Below are positions 34,992-42,859 of a stretch of 64,000 bases of DNA, one piece after another. Made by a program: the position numbers and the translations under genes. Numbering within the stretch: position 1 is the stretch's first letter; every line of letters begins with the position of its first letter. Under the pieces are notes generated by a model, which saw only the letters and a list, made by a program, of their open reading frames with translations, did no database searches and was not told the DNA's origin. Origin of the DNA: Acidovorax sp. CCYZU-2555. GTDB lineage: Bacteria; Pseudomonadota; Gammaproteobacteria; Burkholderiales; Burkholderiaceae_C. The DNA lies in assembly GCF_018413525.1 (NCBI RefSeq), contig NZ_JAHCDD010000001.1:93158-157157 (forward strand). The letters are read 5' to 3'.

Positions 34992-36518
34992 TTGTCCTCA
35001 GAACATGTGATCGTCGTCGAGAAGCTTGCCGACTTCCGCTGGAATGACCCGGCGCTCAAGGTCATCACCGCCGACCAGTTCGTCGCGGAACAGCCCGGTG
35101 CGCGCGGCCCGCGGCGCAAGGTCACCAACCTGTGCCGAACCTACGGCTACCTGAGCATGGGCTACTACTGCTCGCTGCTCGCGGAGGCGCGCGGCGACCG
35201 CGTGACGCCCAGCGTGGACACCATATTGAGTCTGCAGCGCAAGCGCCTGCCGCCGGCCGCACTGGCGCAGCTCAACCGCTTGATAGGCCCGCTCAAGGAA
35301 ATTCCGCGCTCCGTGACCACGCTCACGCTGCACGTTTTCTTCGGCGTCATCGAGGACCCGACCCTGGCCGCGCTGGCGCGCAAGAGCTTCGAGCTGTTTC
35401 GCTGCCCGCTGATGGAAATCACGCTGCAGCGCCATGAGCAGTCCGGCCATTGGCAGATCGGCGACATGCAGGCGCTGGACCCGCGCGACGTAGACACCGC
35501 GCGCGACGAAGTGTTCCTGCAGGCGATTCGCCAGTACACGCGACGCACCTGGCGGCCGCTGATCGCCATGCCCTTGCCGCGCATGGACCTGGCGGTGCTG
35601 CACGACCCGCACGACCCGCTGCCGCCGTCCAACCTCAAGACGCTCAGGAAACTTGTCGACGTGGGCCAGGACATGGGCATCGCCGTGGAACTCATAGAGA
35701 AAAAGGACTTCTCGCGGCTGAGCCAGTTCGACGCGCTGTTCATTCGCGAGACCACGGCCGTGACCCACCACACGTTTCAGTTTGCCAAGAAGGCGGTGGC
35801 CGAAGGCATGCCGGTCATGGACGACCCGGTGTCCATCTTGCGCTGCACCAACAAGGCCTTCCTGGCCGAACTGCTGCGCGAGAATGCGATCGCCACGCCG
35901 TCGACCCACATGGTCAGTCGGCGCAGCCTGGCCGACATGCACCACCGGCTGACCTACCCCGTAGTGGTGAAAGTGCCCGACGGCGCCTTCAGCAAAAGCG
36001 TCAAGAAGGCCGACAGCTTCGAGCACCTGCAGGAGATTGCGAAGGACATGCTCAAGGAGTCGGAAATCATTCTGCTGCAGGAGTTCATGTACACCGACTT
36101 CGATTGGCGCATAGGCGTGCTGGCCGGCCAGCCGGTGTTCGCGGCCAAGTACTTCATGTGCGACGGCCACTGGCAGATCCTGCAGCACGCGGCCAACGGC
36201 AAGTACACCGAGGGCCGGGTGCAGGCCGTGCCGCTGGCGCAGGTGCCGCCCGAAGTGCTGAGCGCGGCCGTGAATTCGGCGCGCCTGGTGGGCAACAGTT
36301 TCTATGGCGTGGATCTCAAGTCGACCGCTTCGGGCGTCTACGTCATAGAAATCAATGACAACCCCAATCTGGATTCCGGCGTGGAAGACGCCGAGCAGGG
36401 AGACGCGCTTTACGTGATGCTGCTGTCGCACTTCCTCAAACAGGTGGAATTGCGCTTCCATCCGGCTGCGGCCCAGCCCCGAGTTATGCCCCCAGACCGT
36501 GCCCAAGCTTGTGCATAA
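34992..36518 (+). CDS. RimK-type ATP-grasp peptide ligase with RLAN N-terminal domain
   Basis: About 508 residues if the TTG at 34992, two bases after the upstream stop, is used; a GTG at 35007 is the alternative. Neither has a strong ribosome site. Residues about 1-200 form the alpha/beta RLAN domain (TYGYLSMGYYCSLLAEA). From about 215 a RimK-like ATP-grasp follows: DALFIRETTAVTHHTFQFA, VVKVPDGAFSKSVKK, LLQEFMYTDFDWRIGVL and the metal site IEINDNPNLDSG. Such enzymes ligate an amino acid (often glutamate) to a carboxylate or peptide. The last eight residues (PDRAQACA) are encoded by a dispersed repeat that supplies the stop. Confidence 0.85.
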   Translation: MSSEHVIVVEKLADFRWNDPALKVITADQFVAEQPGARGPRRKVTNLCRTYGYLSMGYYCSLLAEARGDRVTPSVDTILSLQRKRLPPAALAQLNRLIGPLKEIPRSVTTLTLHVFFGVIEDPTLAALARKSFELFRCPLMEITLQRHEQSGHWQIGDMQALDPRDVDTARDEVFLQAIRQYTRRTWRPLIAMPLPRMDLAVLHDPHDPLPPSNLKTLRKLVDVGQDMGIAVELIEKKDFSRLSQFDALFIRETTAVTHHTFQFAKKAVAEGMPVMDDPVSILRCTNKAFLAELLRENAIATPSTHMVSRRSLADMHHRLTYPVVVKVPDGAFSKSVKKADSFEHLQEIAKDMLKESEIILLQEFMYTDFDWRIGVLAGQPVFAAKYFMCDGHWQILQHAANGKYTEGRVQAVPLAQVPPEVLSAAVNSARLVGNSFYGVDLKSTASGVYVIEINDNPNLDSGVEDAEQGDALYVMLLSHFLKQVELRFHPAAAQPRVMPPDRAQACA

Positions 36519-36583
36519 CTCGCGGAACAACTCGCGCAAGCCGCGCCGGTGCTGGGTTTGCGGCGCATGCCTAAATAAGCGGC
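36481..36583. repeat. Dispersed intergenic repeat, copy A
   Basis: About 100 bp matching 39103-39204: shared blocks CAGACCGTGCCCAAGCTTG, TGCATAACT, AACAACT, then a GC-rich palindromic part with GCTGG and TTTGCGG, ending TGCCTAAA. Within it a short direct repeat (AACTCGCG, twice) corresponds to AACTGCCG, twice, in copy B. It overlaps the final codons and stop of the ATP-grasp gene. Confidence 0.85.
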
Positions 36584-36599
36584 AACTCCCAGCGAGCGC

Positions 36600-36917
36600 T
36601 CACTGCGATTGCTGACGCTGCAGCCGGCGCAGGAACACCGCCATTTCCTTGGCAGACTGCGCATCGCCCTGCTGCTCGGCGACCTCCAGCCCGGTGGTCC
36701 AGGCGGCCTGGGCCTGGTCCCAGCGCTCGAGCTGGTTCAACGCCACGCCCAGCAGTTTCCACGCGGCCGAGTAGCTCGGCTGCTGCTGCGTGGCCTGCGC
36801 CAGATGCAGTGCGGCGGCCTGGGCATCGCCGTCTTTGAGACACGCATTGCCCAGGCCGAAGCGCAGCAAGGCGCTGTCGCGGCCCGCGGCCAGCAGTTGT
36901 TCCAGGCGTTCACGCAT
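36600..36917 (-). CDS. Small TPR-repeat protein
   Basis: 105 residues, essentially two and a half tetratricopeptide repeats: LLRFGLGNACLKDGDAQAAA (17-36), YSAAWKLLGVALNQLERWDQAQ (about 48-69) and a capping helix GDAQSAKEMAVFL. No signal peptide. Likely a cytoplasmic protein-protein adaptor. Its start overlaps the MFS gene's end by 8 bp, so it is translated with it. Confidence 0.8.
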   Translation of the reverse strand: MRERLEQLLAAGRDSALLRFGLGNACLKDGDAQAAALHLAQATQQQPSYSAAWKLLGVALNQLERWDQAQAAWTTGLEVAEQQGDAQSAKEMAVFLRRLQRQQSQ

Positions 36918-38364
36918 GGCTTTCGATTCCTATCGATTGACGCCGGCCCATGCCGCGCACCAGCAGCGCGGCGAGCAACGGCGCGATGGCGAAACTCGCG
37001 AACAGCCAGACCGCGGCCGACTGCGCGCCGGCCGCTCCGCCCGGTGCGATCAACCCCGCGGCATTGGCCACCAGGCCCGCAACCGCAGCGCCAATGGCCA
37101 TGCCATAGAGCTGCACCGTGGTGATCGCCGCCGACGCCATGCCGCCTTCGCCCGCGGGCGCAAGCGTCAGCACGCGCACCAGCAGATGCGGCCAGCCTAT
37201 GCCCACGCCCGCGCCCGCACCGGCGAGCGCCAGACCGCACAGCAGCATGTGCACTCCGGGCGCCAGGCCCAGCGTCGACGGCACAAGCACGGCCAGCGCC
37301 AACAGGCTCGCCGTGCCCAGCACCGGACCGGCGCGCAACAGGCGCGCCGCGCTCTCGCCTTCGCGGCCCGACGACAGCAGCGAGCCCGCGCTCCAGCCCG
37401 CGGCCATCGCCGCCGTCAGATAGCCCGCGGCCAGCGGCGTGTAGCCGTGCAGCGTCTGCAGAAAATAGGGAATGTAGATTTCGGTGGTCGTGCCCACCAG
37501 CAGCAGCGCCACGCTGGCATAGACCGCGCCCAGCGCCGAGCCCCAGGCGGTGGCGCCGCGCGGCAGCAGCCGCACCGCGGCCTGGCGATCGACGGCCACG
37601 GCGGCCGCGCCCAGCGCCAGGCCGCAGGCCACGCCCACGCCTTGCCAGGCCAGTTGCGCCGACAGGCTGCCGGCGGCCACCGCAAGCACTGAAGTGGCCA
37701 GCAGCACGATCTGCAGCGCGGGAATCTGCGGCTTGGCGCGCGTGGTCGGCTTGCCATCGGCCGCGGGCCGCAGCTGCACCGCAACGATCAAGGCCTGGGC
37801 CAGCGCCACGGGCAGCAGCATCCAGAACGCCCAGCGCCAATGCCCGGCCTGGGCGAACAGCCCGCCCACGGCCGGCCCGCACAGCGTCGCAATGCCCCAC
37901 ATGCCCGAGACCAGAGCCACGGCGCGCGGCCACAGCGCGGGCTGGAACACCACCTGGATCAGCGCGTAGCTCAGCGCCGCAAGAACACCGCCGCCCAGGC
38001 CTTGCACGCTGCGCCCGGCGAGCATCCAGGGCATGGAGACCGCCGACGCGCAGGCCGCCGAGCCCAGCGAGAACACCGCCAGCGCCGCGATGCAGGCGCC
38101 GCGCGGCCCCAGCGCCGCGAGCAGCCGCACCGACAGCGCCGCGCCGACGATGGAAGCCACCACGAACAAGGTGGTGTTCCACGCATACCAGCCGAGGCCG
38201 CCTATGTCCTGCACCACCGACGGCAGCACGGTCGTGACGATGTGCACATTGATCGCGTGCAGCGCGACGCCACCGGTGAGCGCCAGTGCCAGCAAACCAT
38301 TGCGGCCGCGGAAAAGATCAGCCCAGGAGGCGGTGGCGGTGGGCGTGGAAGATGGTTCAGACAT
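36910..38364 (-). CDS. Multidrug-type MFS transporter (14-helix DHA2-like)
   Basis: 484 residues from the ATG at 38364. About 14 membrane helices. Early segment LHAINVHIVTTVLPSVVQDIG is the D1-type motif of drug:H+ antiporters, and LLAALGPRGACIAALAVF plus the motif-C region near residue 150 fit the same group. It is divergent from a COG2345-like HTH regulator, with an operator-like palindrome in the 71-bp gap, so it is probably repressed by that regulator and may export a toxic compound. Confidence 0.85.
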   Translation of the reverse strand: MSEPSSTPTATASWADLFRGRNGLLALALTGGVALHAINVHIVTTVLPSVVQDIGGLGWYAWNTTLFVVASIVGAALSVRLLAALGPRGACIAALAVFSLGSAACASAVSMPWMLAGRSVQGLGGGVLAALSYALIQVVFQPALWPRAVALVSGMWGIATLCGPAVGGLFAQAGHWRWAFWMLLPVALAQALIVAVQLRPAADGKPTTRAKPQIPALQIVLLATSVLAVAAGSLSAQLAWQGVGVACGLALGAAAVAVDRQAAVRLLPRGATAWGSALGAVYASVALLLVGTTTEIYIPYFLQTLHGYTPLAAGYLTAAMAAGWSAGSLLSSGREGESAARLLRAGPVLGTASLLALAVLVPSTLGLAPGVHMLLCGLALAGAGAGVGIGWPHLLVRVLTLAPAGEGGMASAAITTVQLYGMAIGAAVAGLVANAAGLIAPGGAAGAQSAAVWLFASFAIAPLLAALLVRGMGRRQSIGIESHA

Positions 38365-38390
38365 GGGGGCGCTCTCGACAGGGAATCCGG

Positions 38391-38422
38391 CTTGGATTAT
38401 TATCCAAGTAATTGTTTGGATA
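38391..38422. promoter_or_regulatory. Overlapping palindromic operator between the MFS and HTH regulator genes
   Basis: CTTGGATTATTATCCAAG (38391-38408) is a perfect 7-bp-arm palindrome with a TATT spacer. Its right arm also pairs with TTGGATA (38416-38422) as TATCCAA (38401-38407), giving three alternating TTGGAT/ATCCAA half sites. The regulator ATG at 38436 follows 13 bp later and the MFS start is 27 bp on the other side, an ideal spot for autorepression and control of both genes. Confidence 0.75.
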
Positions 38423-38435
38423 TTAAGGCCGCGCC

Positions 38436-39098
38436 ATGGATAACGCAAGACAAAACTTTGAAAATTCTGCCCATGCGTCCACGGCCGATCGCATCCTGTT
38501 CTTTCTCAAGTCCCAGGGCTCGGCGTCTACGACGCGGCTGGCGCAACTGCTCGAGACCAGCGCCGAAGCCGCGCGCCAGCAAGTGCAAAAACTCGTCGCC
38601 GCGGGCTGGATAGAAGGCCGGCAGGAAGCGGCATCCGGCGTGGGCCGGCCGCGCCAGAACTGGGTGCTGACCGACGCCGGCAACCGCCGCTTTCCCGATG
38701 CGCACGCGCAGCTCACGGCCCAGCTGCTGGGATCGGTGCGCCAGATCTTCGGCGACGAAGGGCTGGACCGGCTGATCAGCCAGCGCGAAGCCGAAGCGCG
38801 CGTGGTCTATCAGCAGACCTGCACCGGCAAGACCGTGCCCCAGCGGCTCGAGCAGCTCGCAGCCATTCGCAGCGCCGAAGGCTACATGGCGCGCGTCGAG
38901 TCCGACGGCAAGGACTGGATGCTGATCGAGGACCACTGCCCCATCTGCGTCGCGGCGCGCACCTGCCAGGGTTTTTGCCGCTCCGAATTGCAGCTGTTCC
39001 AGGACATCGTGGGCCCCGAAGCCCAGGTGTCGCGCGAGCAGCATCTGCTCGCGGGCGCGACGCGCTGCGCCTACCGCATCGTGCCCGCCAAGCACTGA
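38436..39098 (+). CDS. HTH regulator with C-terminal Cys cluster (SufR/COG2345-like)
   Basis: 220 residues. N-terminal winged HTH (about 18-85; RILFFLKSQGSASTTRLAQLL, GRPRQNWVLTDAG), a middle helical part, and a C-terminal cluster DHCPICVAARTCQGFC (Cys-x2-Cys-x5-Cys-x3-Cys, about 168-183) plus RCAYRI near the end. That arrangement suggests an Fe-S cluster or another metal sensor, as in the SufR-related branch. Likely represses itself and the divergent MFS gene through the palindromes at 38391-38422. Confidence 0.85.
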   Translation: MDNARQNFENSAHASTADRILFFLKSQGSASTTRLAQLLETSAEAARQQVQKLVAAGWIEGRQEAASGVGRPRQNWVLTDAGNRRFPDAHAQLTAQLLGSVRQIFGDEGLDRLISQREAEARVVYQQTCTGKTVPQRLEQLAAIRSAEGYMARVESDGKDWMLIEDHCPICVAARTCQGFCRSELQLFQDIVGPEAQVSREQHLLAGATRCAYRIVPAKH

Positions 39099-39102
39099 CC
39101 CA

Positions 39103-39204
39103 CGTTATCCCTGCAGACCGTGCCCAAGCTTGTGCATAACTGCCGTAACAACTGCCGAAAACGGCGCCAGCGCTGGCTTTGCGGGGCCTGCCTAAAAACA
39201 AGGC
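39103..39204. repeat. Dispersed intergenic repeat, copy B
   Basis: Counterpart of 36481-36583, located just after the stop of the HTH regulator and before the convergent EamA gene. Contains CAGACCGTGCCCAAGCTTG, AACTGCCG twice, the palindromic GCCAGCGCTGGC and TGCCTAAA. It could form a bidirectional terminator-like structure. Confidence 0.85.
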
Positions 39205-39217
39205 AGTCGTGCCAACG

Positions 39218-40132
39218 TCAGCGCCTGGCCTGCCAGCGCGCGCCGACCAGCACCACCACCAGCGCCATCACGATGCACGCGCCGCCGGCCCATTGCCACA
39301 GCGTGATGCGCTCGCCCAGCATGCCCATGCCCGCCGCCAGACCGATCACCGGCACGCCCAGGCTGAATGGCGCGACGCGGCTCGCGGGATGGCGCTTGAG
39401 CAGGCCGGTCCACAGCGCATAGGCCATGATGGTCGCGCACCAGCCCAGGTAGGCGACGGCCAGCCAGCTCGACAGCGGTGCATCGAGCCATTGCCAGCGC
39501 AGCGCCGGCGCATCGAACGCCAGGCTCAGCAGCAGGAACGGCACGATGGGCACCACGGCGCTCCAGACCACGAAGCCCAGCGCGTCGTAGCTGCCCGCGA
39601 CCTGCTGCGTGCGCCGCGCGACGATGTTCGATGCGGCCCACATCGCGGCCGACACCAGGTTCAGCACAAAGCCCAGCAAGGTCGTGCCCGCGGCCACGGC
39701 GCCGCCCAGGTAATTCATTGCAAAGCAGCCCAGGCCTATCGCCGCCCAGACCAGCCCCCATTTGAGCGGGCGCGACAGATGCTCGCCCAGCAGCAATACG
39801 CCCAGCAAGGCCGTGAAGAACAGCTGGGTCTGCATCAGCACCGACGCCAGCGCGGCCGTCATGCCCACTTGCAGCGCGATGAACAGCACGCCGAACTGGC
39901 CCACGCCCTGGCACAGGCCATAGGCGACGACCCAGCGCCAGGGAACGGCCGGCCGGCGCACGATGAACACCAGCGGCAGCACGGCAAACACATAGCGCCA
40001 GACGCCCAGCTGGAACGGCGTGAAATCGACCAGCGCCCACTTCATCGCGACAAAGTTCAGCCCCCAGATCACCACCACCGACAGCGCCGCGAACAGATCG
40101 CGGCCGGAAAAAGGGGCATTCACGGCACTCAT
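39218..40132 (-). CDS. EamA/DMT-superfamily permease
   Basis: 304 residues from the ATG at 40132. Ten predicted membrane helices in two EamA halves: first VVVIWGLNFVAMKWAL ... FTPFQLGVWRYVFAVLP, second LGFVLNLVSAAMWAASNIVAR ... APFSLGVPVIGLAAGMGMLGE. The EamA (RhaT/YdcZ-like) family exports amino acids and other metabolites; the substrate is not predictable. Divergent to the + organosulfur operon across 220 bp. Confidence 0.88.
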   Translation of the reverse strand: MSAVNAPFSGRDLFAALSVVVIWGLNFVAMKWALVDFTPFQLGVWRYVFAVLPLVFIVRRPAVPWRWVVAYGLCQGVGQFGVLFIALQVGMTAALASVLMQTQLFFTALLGVLLLGEHLSRPLKWGLVWAAIGLGCFAMNYLGGAVAAGTTLLGFVLNLVSAAMWAASNIVARRTQQVAGSYDALGFVVWSAVVPIVPFLLLSLAFDAPALRWQWLDAPLSSWLAVAYLGWCATIMAYALWTGLLKRHPASRVAPFSLGVPVIGLAAGMGMLGERITLWQWAGGACIVMALVVVLVGARWQARR

Positions 40133-40273
40133 GGCGTAGCCTGCGGCGCAGGCCGAGATGGGGCCGCAGCGGGCCGGGCACGCCGGCATTCCCGACCAAT
40201 GGATTTGCACATTACGAATTATTGTTAGGAAACCCTGACATCTACAGGGATACTGGTGAAGAAATGGAATCAC

Positions 40274-40295
40274 TGGCATCTTCGGATGCCATTTT
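40274..40295 (+). terminator. UUCG-tetraloop hairpin with T-run in the leader of the + operon
   Basis: TGGCATC (40274-40280), TTCG, GATGCCA (40285-40291), then TTTT. A stable tetraloop hairpin reading in the + direction, 57 bp before the first gene of the operon at 40353, with no + gene upstream that it would serve. Possible attenuator. A second small inverted repeat, CCCTG/CAGGG, lies at 40233-40249. Confidence 0.55.
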
Positions 40296-40352
40296 CATTC
40301 CTGTGAAAAACCCCGGGCCCAGTCTTGCAGCTGCGCCCAGAAAGGTCCCGAA

Positions 40353-40913
40353 ATGCCCCGCATCCCCTTGCAGACCGTGGAATCCGCGCCCCAGGAAAGC
40401 CAGGCGTTCGCCGCCAAGGCACTGGCCAACAACGGCTTCCTGCCCAATCTCATCGGCGTGCTGGCCAACGCACCCGTGGCGCTGGAGACCTACGTCACAG
40501 TCTCGGGCATCAATGCACGCGCGTCGCTGACGCTGGCCGAACGCGAAGTGGTGCAGCTGACCGCAGCGGCGCTGCATGGCTGCGACTTCTGCCTTTCGGG
40601 CCATACCGCGATTGTCGCCAAGAAAGCCGAGCTCGACGCGGTCACGGCGCTGAATCTGCAGCGCGGCCAGCCCACGGGCGATGCCAGGCTGGACGCGGTG
40701 CAGACATTCACCAAGGAAGTGATCGCCACGCGCGGCGCGACATCGGACGCCGCGCTGGCCGCGTTCCGCGCCGCGGGCTACAACGACCAGCAGGCGCTCG
40801 AAGTGGTGCTGGGCGTGAGCCTGGCCACGCTGTGCAACTTCGCCAACAACCTCGCCAAGCCCGAGATCAACCCCGAACTGCTGCCGTTCTCGCCCGGTGT
40901 GTTTCAGGCATGA
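40353..40913 (+). CDS. AhpD-like carboxymuconolactone decarboxylase-family protein
   Basis: 186 residues, all-helical CMD fold. The redox pair is CDFC in HGCDFCLSGHTAIVAK (about 76-90), with the upstream Glu in LTLAEREVVQLTAA, matching AhpD-type alkylhydroperoxidase activity. First gene of a + strand operon; its stop overlaps the next start (ATGA). In sulfonate-type operons such proteins are thought to remove peroxide or organic hydroperoxides formed by flavin monooxygenases (inference). Confidence 0.88.
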   Translation: MPRIPLQTVESAPQESQAFAAKALANNGFLPNLIGVLANAPVALETYVTVSGINARASLTLAEREVVQLTAAALHGCDFCLSGHTAIVAKKAELDAVTALNLQRGQPTGDARLDAVQTFTKEVIATRGATSDAALAAFRAAGYNDQQALEVVLGVSLATLCNFANNLAKPEINPELLPFSPGVFQA

Positions 40914-42010
40914 GCCGCGCCCTGCTCACGCCCGGTCTGCAAAGCTGGCTGCAGACCCAGGCGCAAAGCCTCAATGCGAATGCCGACGCCGCGCAGGAAG
41001 TGCTGCCCCAGCTGGTGCTGGCCGGAATGCACCGCATTGCCGTGCCCCAGGCCTTTGGCGGCGATGGCGGCGAAGCGATTGACGCCATCGACGCAATCGC
41101 CCAGGTCGCCGAACATTCGGTGACCGCGGCCTTCGTGCTGTGGAGCCACCGCGCATTCATCGACTACCTGTGCCTCACGGACAACAACGCGGCGCGCGAG
41201 CTGTGGCTGCCCGATCTGCTGCAAGGCCGGCTCGCGGGCGCGACGGGTCTGTCGAACGCGATGAAGTTCCTGTCTCAGCTCGAACCCCTGCAAGTCGAGG
41301 CCAGGCCCGACGGCGACGACGGCCTGAGCGTCAGCGGCAAGCTGCCCTGGGTCACCAATCTGCGCCCGCCGTTCGTCGTCGCCGCGGCCGTGCAGACGCC
41401 GCTGCAGCCCGCGCCCATGGTGCTGGCCATCGACAGCCGGCTTGCGGGCGTGCAACGCAGCGCCGATCTCGACCTGCTGGCGCTGCGCGCGAGCAATACC
41501 GCGGCGATCGATCTCGCTGGCGTGAAGGTCGGCCAAGAGGCCGTGCTGGCGCGCGACGGCCTGTCGTTTCTCAAGCGCGCGCGGCCCATGTTCCTGAGCC
41601 TGCAATGCGGCATGTCGCTGGGCCTGGCGCGCGCCAGCCTGCAGGCCGCCGAGCAGGTGGGCGCGGCGCGCAATGTGCTGGGCGCGCGCATCGCCCAAGC
41701 CCGCACCCAGCTCGACAGCCTGCGCGAAACCATTCGCGAAGGCCTGGTCTCGGGACGTTTCGTCGCCGACGCGCCCGCGCTGTTCCGCGTGCGGCTGCAG
41801 CTTGCGGCCGTGGTGCAGGAAAGCGTGCAGCTCGAATTGCAGGGCTCTGGCGGGCGCGCCTATCTGCGCGATCACCTGCCCGACTTCGGCCGGCGCCTGC
41901 AGGAAAGCGCGTTCATTCCCGTGGTCACGCCCAGCCTCACGCAATTGCAGGGCGAACTCAACAAGCTCGCGGCCGCCGCGGCGCCGGCCCCCGAGCGCGC
42001 CTTGCCATGA
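40910..42010 (+). CDS. Acyl-CoA-dehydrogenase-like flavoprotein (monooxygenase-type)
   Basis: 366 residues from the ATG at 40910. Acyl-CoA dehydrogenase fold: N-terminal helices, the middle beta domain with ATGLSNAMKFLSQLEPL and LPWVTNLRPPF, and the C-terminal helical bundle. The catalytic Glu of true dehydrogenases is not evident. The protein is closer to the SfnB/DszC-like branch that uses reduced flavin on sulfur compounds. It is linked by 4-bp overlaps to the AhpD-like gene and the ABC ATPase gene. Its function is probably oxidation of an imported organosulfur or related compound (inference). Confidence 0.75.
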   Translation: MSRALLTPGLQSWLQTQAQSLNANADAAQEVLPQLVLAGMHRIAVPQAFGGDGGEAIDAIDAIAQVAEHSVTAAFVLWSHRAFIDYLCLTDNNAARELWLPDLLQGRLAGATGLSNAMKFLSQLEPLQVEARPDGDDGLSVSGKLPWVTNLRPPFVVAAAVQTPLQPAPMVLAIDSRLAGVQRSADLDLLALRASNTAAIDLAGVKVGQEAVLARDGLSFLKRARPMFLSLQCGMSLGLARASLQAAEQVGAARNVLGARIAQARTQLDSLRETIREGLVSGRFVADAPALFRVRLQLAAVVQESVQLELQGSGGRAYLRDHLPDFGRRLQESAFIPVVTPSLTQLQGELNKLAAAAAPAPERALP

Positions 42011-42816
42011 GCAGCGCCGCCGCGCCAGCCGATGCGGAATTCGCGCTGCAGGGCCGGGGCCTGGCCTGCGCCTATGGCCAGGGCCCGCGCATCTTCAGCG
42101 ACATCGACATCGCGATACGCCCGCAGGAAATCGTCTGCCTGCTGGGCGGCAGCGGCTGCGGCAAGTCGACGCTGCTGCGCGCGCTCGCCGGCCTGCAGGC
42201 ACCCACGGCCGGCAGCGTGCGCTTTCTGGGCGCGCCGCTGACCCAGCCCCACCCGCGCGCCGCCGTCGTGTTCCAGCAGGCGAGCCTGCTGCCCTGGCTC
42301 ACGGTGGCGAAGAACGTGGCGTTTGGCCTGGACTTCAAGCACCAGCCCTGCATAGAGGCCGAACGCCTGAACGCGCGCGTCGCCCAGGCGATCGCGGCCG
42401 TGGGCCTGGCCGGCAAGGAAGAGCTGCACCCCGCGCAGCTGTCGGGCGGCATGGCGCAGCGCGTGGCCCTGGCGCGCGCTCTGGCGCGCGAGCCCCAGCT
42501 GCTGCTCGCCGACGAGCCGTTCTCGGCGCTGGACGCGATCACGCGCAGCGAAATGCAGGAGCTGCTGGTCGACCTGGTGCACCAGTGGCACACGGCCGCG
42601 CTGGTCGTCACGCACGACATCGACGAAGCCATCCTGGTCGCCGACCGCATCCTGCTGATGGGCCGGCTGCCGGGCGACCAGGGCGGCTGCATCGTGCGCG
42701 AATGGCGCGTCGATGTGCCGCACCCGCGCCATGCGCACCCCGCGGAAATAACCGCGCTGCGCCTCGAGATCCTCGCCGAACTGCATGCGCGCCGACACGG
42801 CGTGCTGCCGGCCTGA
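42007..42816 (+). CDS. ABC transporter ATPase, nitrate/sulfonate/taurine type
   Basis: 269 residues. Walker A GGSGCGKSTLL (about 48-58), Q-loop VFQQASLLPW, signature LSGGMAQRVALARAL (about 149-163), Walker B LLLADEPFSALD and the H-loop VVTHDIDEA. The PLGPSG-like context and LLPWLT loop place it with SsuB/TauB/NrtD. It energises the permease encoded at 44098. Start overlaps the upstream stop by 4 bp. Confidence 0.93.
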   Translation: MSSAAAPADAEFALQGRGLACAYGQGPRIFSDIDIAIRPQEIVCLLGGSGCGKSTLLRALAGLQAPTAGSVRFLGAPLTQPHPRAAVVFQQASLLPWLTVAKNVAFGLDFKHQPCIEAERLNARVAQAIAAVGLAGKEELHPAQLSGGMAQRVALARALAREPQLLLADEPFSALDAITRSEMQELLVDLVHQWHTAALVVTHDIDEAILVADRILLMGRLPGDQGGCIVREWRVDVPHPRHAHPAEITALRLEILAELHARRHGVLPA

Positions 42817-42859
42817 AAACCGCCCTTCCCTTCCACTTTCCTTCAGCCAGGCAAGCACC

